Positions 60,730 to 64,000 of a stretch of DNA of 64,000 bases are shown here, piece after piece. The stretch is from Microvirga vignae. GTDB lineage: Bacteria; Pseudomonadota; Alphaproteobacteria; Rhizobiales; Beijerinckiaceae. The notes under the pieces were generated by a model. That model did no database searches. It saw nothing but the letters and a program-made list of their open reading frames with translations, and had not been told where the DNA came from. The stretch covers positions 1 to 64,000 of the forward strand of contig NZ_LCYG01000028.1 of the NCBI RefSeq assembly GCF_001017175.1. The letters run 5' to 3'. The position numbers and the translations under genes were made by a program. How positions within the stretch are numbered: the first letter of the stretch is position 1; every line of letters begins with the position of its first letter.

Positions 60730-61269
60730 ATGTTTACAGATCGCTTTCGTTCGATGCTTGTCGCGTCGTCTCTCATTGCTCTTGCAGGCCCTGCCTTGGC
60801 TCACACGACCCTTGAAACGCAGCAAGCGCCTGTCAACTCAACATACAAGGCCGTGCTGCGTGTCGGCCACGGTTGCGACGGCGCGCCGACCTTGAAATTA
60901 AGGGTGCGTGTTCCGGAGGGCGTGATTGCCGTCAAGCCCATGCCCAAATCCGGGTGGACGATGGAGACGGTCAAAGGAACCTACGACCAGCCTTATGACT
61001 ACCATGGGACTCCCACCACCGAGGGCGTGAAGGAAATCATCTGGACAGGCAAGCTGCTGGACGAACACTACGACGAGTTCGTCTTCCGTGCGTTCCTGAC
61101 GGACCACCTCAAGCCTGATACCACGTTGTATTTTCCAACCGTACAGGAATGCGGCGGCGGCAAAGCGGATCGGTGGATTGAGATCCCTGCGGAGGGCAAG
61201 AAGGTGGATGATTACAGGTATCCCGCTCCCGGGCTGAAGCTCTTGCCCGCAAAGGCTGAGACCCATTGA
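60730..61269 (+). CDS. YcnI-like copper-binding protein (DUF1775)
   Basis: A 179-aa exported protein. The signal peptide ends PALA and the mature protein begins HTTLET, placing a His at the very N-terminus as in the copper-binding YcnI family. Family blocks are 'YKAVLRVGHGCDGAPTLKLRVRVPEGVIAVKPMPKSGW', 'EIIWTGKLLDEHYDEFVFRAFL' and 'GGGKADRWIEIP' (the Trp expected near the site). It lies between the DUF2946-like and CopC-CopD genes. Confidence 0.88.
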   Translation: MFTDRFRSMLVASSLIALAGPALAHTTLETQQAPVNSTYKAVLRVGHGCDGAPTLKLRVRVPEGVIAVKPMPKSGWTMETVKGTYDQPYDYHGTPTTEGVKEIIWTGKLLDEHYDEFVFRAFLTDHLKPDTTLYFPTVQECGGGKADRWIEIPAEGKKVDDYRYPAPGLKLLPAKAETH

Positions 61270-61312
61270 TTGATGAGAAGAGCCACGCCCTGGCTCTCTC
61301 TAGGATCGAACC

Positions 61313-62911
61313 ATGCGCGTGCTCTTCACGATTATCTGGTTTGCGCTCGCCCTTCTATGTGGCGAGCGCGCCTTCGCGCATGCGGCACTTGTCTCCTCGA
61401 ATCCTGCGGATGGAGCCGTCGTCGAGACGGCTCCATCCAAGGTAGAGCTACGCTTCAACGAGCCCGTTGCTCCTTTGACTGCCAATCTGGCGGACGCGCA
61501 GGGACGGGTTCATCACGGGCTGCCTGTTGCCGGCCATGACACCATTCTCGATATCACCCTACCAGCCGATCTCCCCCTCGGCAGTCATGTCCTGAGCTAC
61601 CGTGTGGTTTCGGGTGACGGTCACCCGATCAGCGGTTCCGTTGTTTTCTCGATTAGAACGTCATCGGCAGTCAGAACAGGTTCGGACGCGAAACAATCCT
61701 GGGATGTCCACGTCGCTCTCTGGCTTTCGCGGATGCTGGTTCATCTGGGATTGTTCGCAGGCGTGGGAGGCGTGTTCTTCCAAAGATGGATCGCGCCCAC
61801 CCTCCCGTCTCGGAAAACCGCTCAAATATTGACCATCCTCCTTGGTGTCGGAGCCGGAGCGGCACTGGCCTCTCTGGCTTTTCAAGGACTTGATGCTCTC
61901 GGGCTTTCGCTCACCGATTTGGGATCGCCTCTTGTATGGTCGGCCGGATGGCGGACATCGTTTGGTCCGACGATCGCGGCCGCGCTGACTGCGTTCGCAG
62001 TAGCATCGGCCAGCAAGCAAGTCAGAGTGGAGACGTGGGGGCGAGGGTTGAGCCTTTTGGGTCTCGTCGGCGTTGGAGTATCGATGACACTGAGCGGTCA
62101 TGCCAGCTCGGCGTCTCCTCAATGGCTGATGCGTCCTGCCGTGTTCCTGCACAGCATCGGGGTTGCTTATTGGGTCGGAGCCCTGATCCCATTGATGCTG
62201 CTTCTGCGCCAGGCTCCGCCTTTGCTGGCCCTTCCGGTTGTTCGCCGGTTCTCGTCCGGAGCGCTTGTTGCTGTGGGGCTCATGAGTTTGGCTGGCGTTA
62301 TGCTGGCGGTGGTCCAGGTCGCCGCGCCCGCCAATCTTATCGGCACGGCCTACGGCCGGATTCTCGTTGTAAAGACGTTGCTTGTCACGGGGCTCCTCGG
62401 CTTGGCAGGCATGAATCGTCTTTGGCTCACACCAGCGCTAACGGCTCCCGCAGGATCTGGTCGGAAGTGGCTCATACGATCCATCGTGACCGAGACTGCG
62501 CTCGTTGTAGCCATTCTCGCACTTGCAGGGTTGTGGCGTTTCACTCCTCCCCCACGAGTGCTTGCATCCGCGCCAGAGATCAGCTCTTCGACAAGTGTTC
62601 ATCTGCATGCACCCAAACTCATGGCGCAAGTCACCCTCTTTCCAGGGCGTAGCGGAGCGACGCGAGCGAAAATCCTCGTCGCCTCCGTGCATGGGGAGTC
62701 CGTGGATGCCAAAAAGATTTCACTGGTCTTGGCAAAGCCCGATTCAGGAATCGAACCCATTGAGCGCCCTGCCGTGAAAACAGGAAGAAGCGAATGGTCT
62801 GTCGATGGTTTGGTGCTGCCGCTGCCGGGGTCCTGGCAAGTCAAGGTCGAGGTCCTCGTCGACGACTTCGAAAAAGCCAGTCTGGAAGGGCTTATCACGA
62901 TCAGGCCTTGA
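61313..62911 (+). CDS. CopC-CopD fusion copper protein
   Basis: A 532-aa protein joining a periplasmic CopC domain to a CopD permease. After the signal peptide the mature start is HAALVSSNPADGAVVETAPSKVELRFNEPV, with the N-terminal His ligand. 'SGDGHPISGSVVFSI' (residues ~98-112) carries the Asp/His ligands. About eight helices follow (residues ~135-415), with 'LMRPAVFLHSIGVAYWVGALIPLMLLL'. A C-terminal soluble domain (from about 430) ends the protein. It probably imports or handles copper with YcnI. Confidence 0.9.
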   Translation: MRVLFTIIWFALALLCGERAFAHAALVSSNPADGAVVETAPSKVELRFNEPVAPLTANLADAQGRVHHGLPVAGHDTILDITLPADLPLGSHVLSYRVVSGDGHPISGSVVFSIRTSSAVRTGSDAKQSWDVHVALWLSRMLVHLGLFAGVGGVFFQRWIAPTLPSRKTAQILTILLGVGAGAALASLAFQGLDALGLSLTDLGSPLVWSAGWRTSFGPTIAAALTAFAVASASKQVRVETWGRGLSLLGLVGVGVSMTLSGHASSASPQWLMRPAVFLHSIGVAYWVGALIPLMLLLRQAPPLLALPVVRRFSSGALVAVGLMSLAGVMLAVVQVAAPANLIGTAYGRILVVKTLLVTGLLGLAGMNRLWLTPALTAPAGSGRKWLIRSIVTETALVVAILALAGLWRFTPPPRVLASAPEISSSTSVHLHAPKLMAQVTLFPGRSGATRAKILVASVHGESVDAKKISLVLAKPDSGIEPIERPAVKTGRSEWSVDGLVLPLPGSWQVKVEVLVDDFEKASLEGLITIRP

Positions 62912-62952
62912 CCGGGTAACGGCAGTCGTCAGATCACACCATGAGATTTCGT

Positions 62953-63831
62953 TTAATCTCTCCGGAGTTCCGGGAGATCGGCGCGCAGCCAGGCTAGCCG
63001 CGCAATGGCACGTCCGGCTAGCATTTGAGCCTGCTCCAGTTCTTTTTCGTCTCGGAGAGAATCGCCGGCGGCCAGATAACGATCGGTGAGCAATTCGGCC
63101 AAAGCCAAGGTATCATCCAAAGCCGACCGCGTTGCTGCCGGCCCAGGAACAGACAGGGGGAAACGCTCAAGCTCCTCTGCATGGCGACGCGCTTCCTCAG
63201 CGAAGTTCTGGAGGCGCGAGCGCTCCTCTGAATGCGGCGCTTGAGCCGCCATGGACTTCAGCAGATCTGCAAGCCGCCTTTCCAAGCGGGCAGCGTCACT
63301 CTCGCTCCCCTGCGCATCTGAGCCAGCCTGCTCACGCTGCGCATGAAATGCATTCCGCCGCTCGCGCCGAAGCGTGGAGACGTGCTCCAACTCCTCATGG
63401 GCCATTGTCTCCGCCGCCTGACGAACTTCGGCCAACCCCGCATGTGCGGCGACATAAGTCCAAAAGGCAAAGGCGCGCTCCTCGTTGCGGACCGCCATGG
63501 AAAGGGCACGGTAGGCACTCAGCAGGTGAGGATCGGTTGTTGCAGCCCCTTCATCATCGAAGGTTTCAGGAAGCTGCCACCGAATAAGAGTCGGGTCGGG
63601 ATCCTTTCCCTTCGTCTTCTGCGACCAGTGAACGACATTGTCGAGGTGACCTCTCTCATCGGCTGAGAGACGCTCGAAGACCTCGGCCAGGGCTGGATTG
63701 CCCTCCCGGCGCATGCGCTCGGCAATCTCGGCATAGCGAGTCGCCGCCTCGTGCTCCATGGCGGATGCAATGGCAAACAGTTCCTCGAGAGATCGTACGG
63801 ACCCTGCAGGCTCAGCTTTCAGAAGCGGCAT
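62953..63831 (-). CDS. Ferritin-like / rubrerythrin-family protein
   Basis: A 292-aa protein with a four-helix ferritin-like domain. Diiron ligands are suggested by 'AMEHEAATRYAEIAERM', 'LSADERGHLDNVVHW', 'VRNEERAFAFWTYVAAH' and 'AHEELEHVSTLRRERR' (E..H pairs). A second helical region (about residues 165-292) has no clear metal motif. It probably detoxifies peroxide or senses iron. It is convergent with the copper operon, with 41 bp between the stops. Confidence 0.82.
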   Translation of the reverse strand: MPLLKAEPAGSVRSLEELFAIASAMEHEAATRYAEIAERMRREGNPALAEVFERLSADERGHLDNVVHWSQKTKGKDPDPTLIRWQLPETFDDEGAATTDPHLLSAYRALSMAVRNEERAFAFWTYVAAHAGLAEVRQAAETMAHEELEHVSTLRRERRNAFHAQREQAGSDAQGSESDAARLERRLADLLKSMAAQAPHSEERSRLQNFAEEARRHAEELERFPLSVPGPAATRSALDDTLALAELLTDRYLAAGDSLRDEKELEQAQMLAGRAIARLAWLRADLPELRRD

Positions 63832-63948
63832 CCGGCTCTCCAGACATTATGGGTCAAGCATCGCAAAAAAGGCGGGGGAGCGCCAGACGTTGACAATGAA
63901 CTATCTTGCCGTCACCTTGCGCCAGATCAATGAACGCTCTGCTGAAGC

Positions 63949-64000
63949 GCCCCATGATGCGCTGGGTTCGTTGACCGCCTTACCCGTCAGCGCACCTCGG
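63949..64000. repeat. Possible family B fragment at the window edge
   Basis: 'catgatgcgctgggttcgtt' shares 'gatgcgctgggtt' with 47387. The element is cut by the end of the window. Confidence 0.3.

Noticed and set aside
1..64000. tRNA or rRNA genes
   Set aside because: By reading I saw no cloverleaf with a matching T-loop or rRNA segment; a tRNAscan run would settle it.

Overview
The window reads as core chromosome of a GC-rich alphaproteobacterium of the order Hyphomicrobiales (Rhizobiales). The evidence is the ftsH-tilS / tol-pal / ruvCAB neighbourhood, a zapA-6S RNA-fau locus, the cell-cycle proteins RcdA (DUF1465) and TrcR (DUF1013), a split pntAA/pntAB/pntB transhydrogenase beside an aa3 oxidase subunit IV, and two families of dispersed palindromic repeats typical of that order. 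A Methylobacteriaceae (Microvirga-like) host is my best guess, but only a guess. I saw no CRISPR array, phage, transposase, rRNA or recognisable tRNA.

Layout. 1-9522: cell-envelope block on the minus strand (ftsH start, tilS, cpoB, pal, tolB, tolA, tolR, tolQ), interrupted between pal and tolB by a plus-strand cls-hdeD pair. 10172-13033: ybgC and ruvBAC. 13145-17633: yebC, exoD, ymdB, fau, 6S RNA, a small conserved-looking gene, zapA and DUF4164. 17906-24222: central carbon genes tkt-gap-pgk-fba followed by a diverged ThiE-like gene. 24222-28292: Sel1 protein, inositol monophosphatase and a MotAB/TolQR-like pair. 28295-34038: DUF3606, an ABC exporter, rpmE, rcdA, DUF1192, a quinone oxidoreductase and trcR. 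34208-41203: prpE, a TauE permease, two DUF465 genes, purEK, rpsU and a TPR lipoprotein. 41223-41938: a nucleotidyltransferase gene carrying both a frameshift and a 97-bp repeat insertion. 41908-50738: GNAT, pntB-pntAB-pntAA, cox subunit IV, a glycosyltransferase, a UbiB kinase and PepF. 50909-57667: a degenerate sigma-54-activator-like regulator, L,D-transpeptidase, DUF882 protein, DUF1989 protein, thioesterase and an exported hypothetical. 57871-63831: a small membrane ORF, a universal stress protein, a copper-handling operon (NnrS-like, DUF2946-like, YcnI-like, CopC-CopD fusion) and a ferritin-like protein.

How the genes work together. Much of the window serves envelope integrity and division: Tol-Pal, CpoB, Cls, two peptidoglycan-active proteins, ZapA and the stator-like pair. 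RcdA and TrcR link to the CtrA cell-cycle circuit, and CtrA-type TTAA-N7-TTAA boxes (perfect or one base off) occur before pal/cls, rcdA and the DUF882 gene. No dramatic new defence or mobile system is visible. The most worthwhile leads are the repeat insertion inside a coding gene, the split tol-pal cluster, the suhB-linked stator pair, the degenerate enhancer-binding-protein homologue, and the four-gene copper operon.
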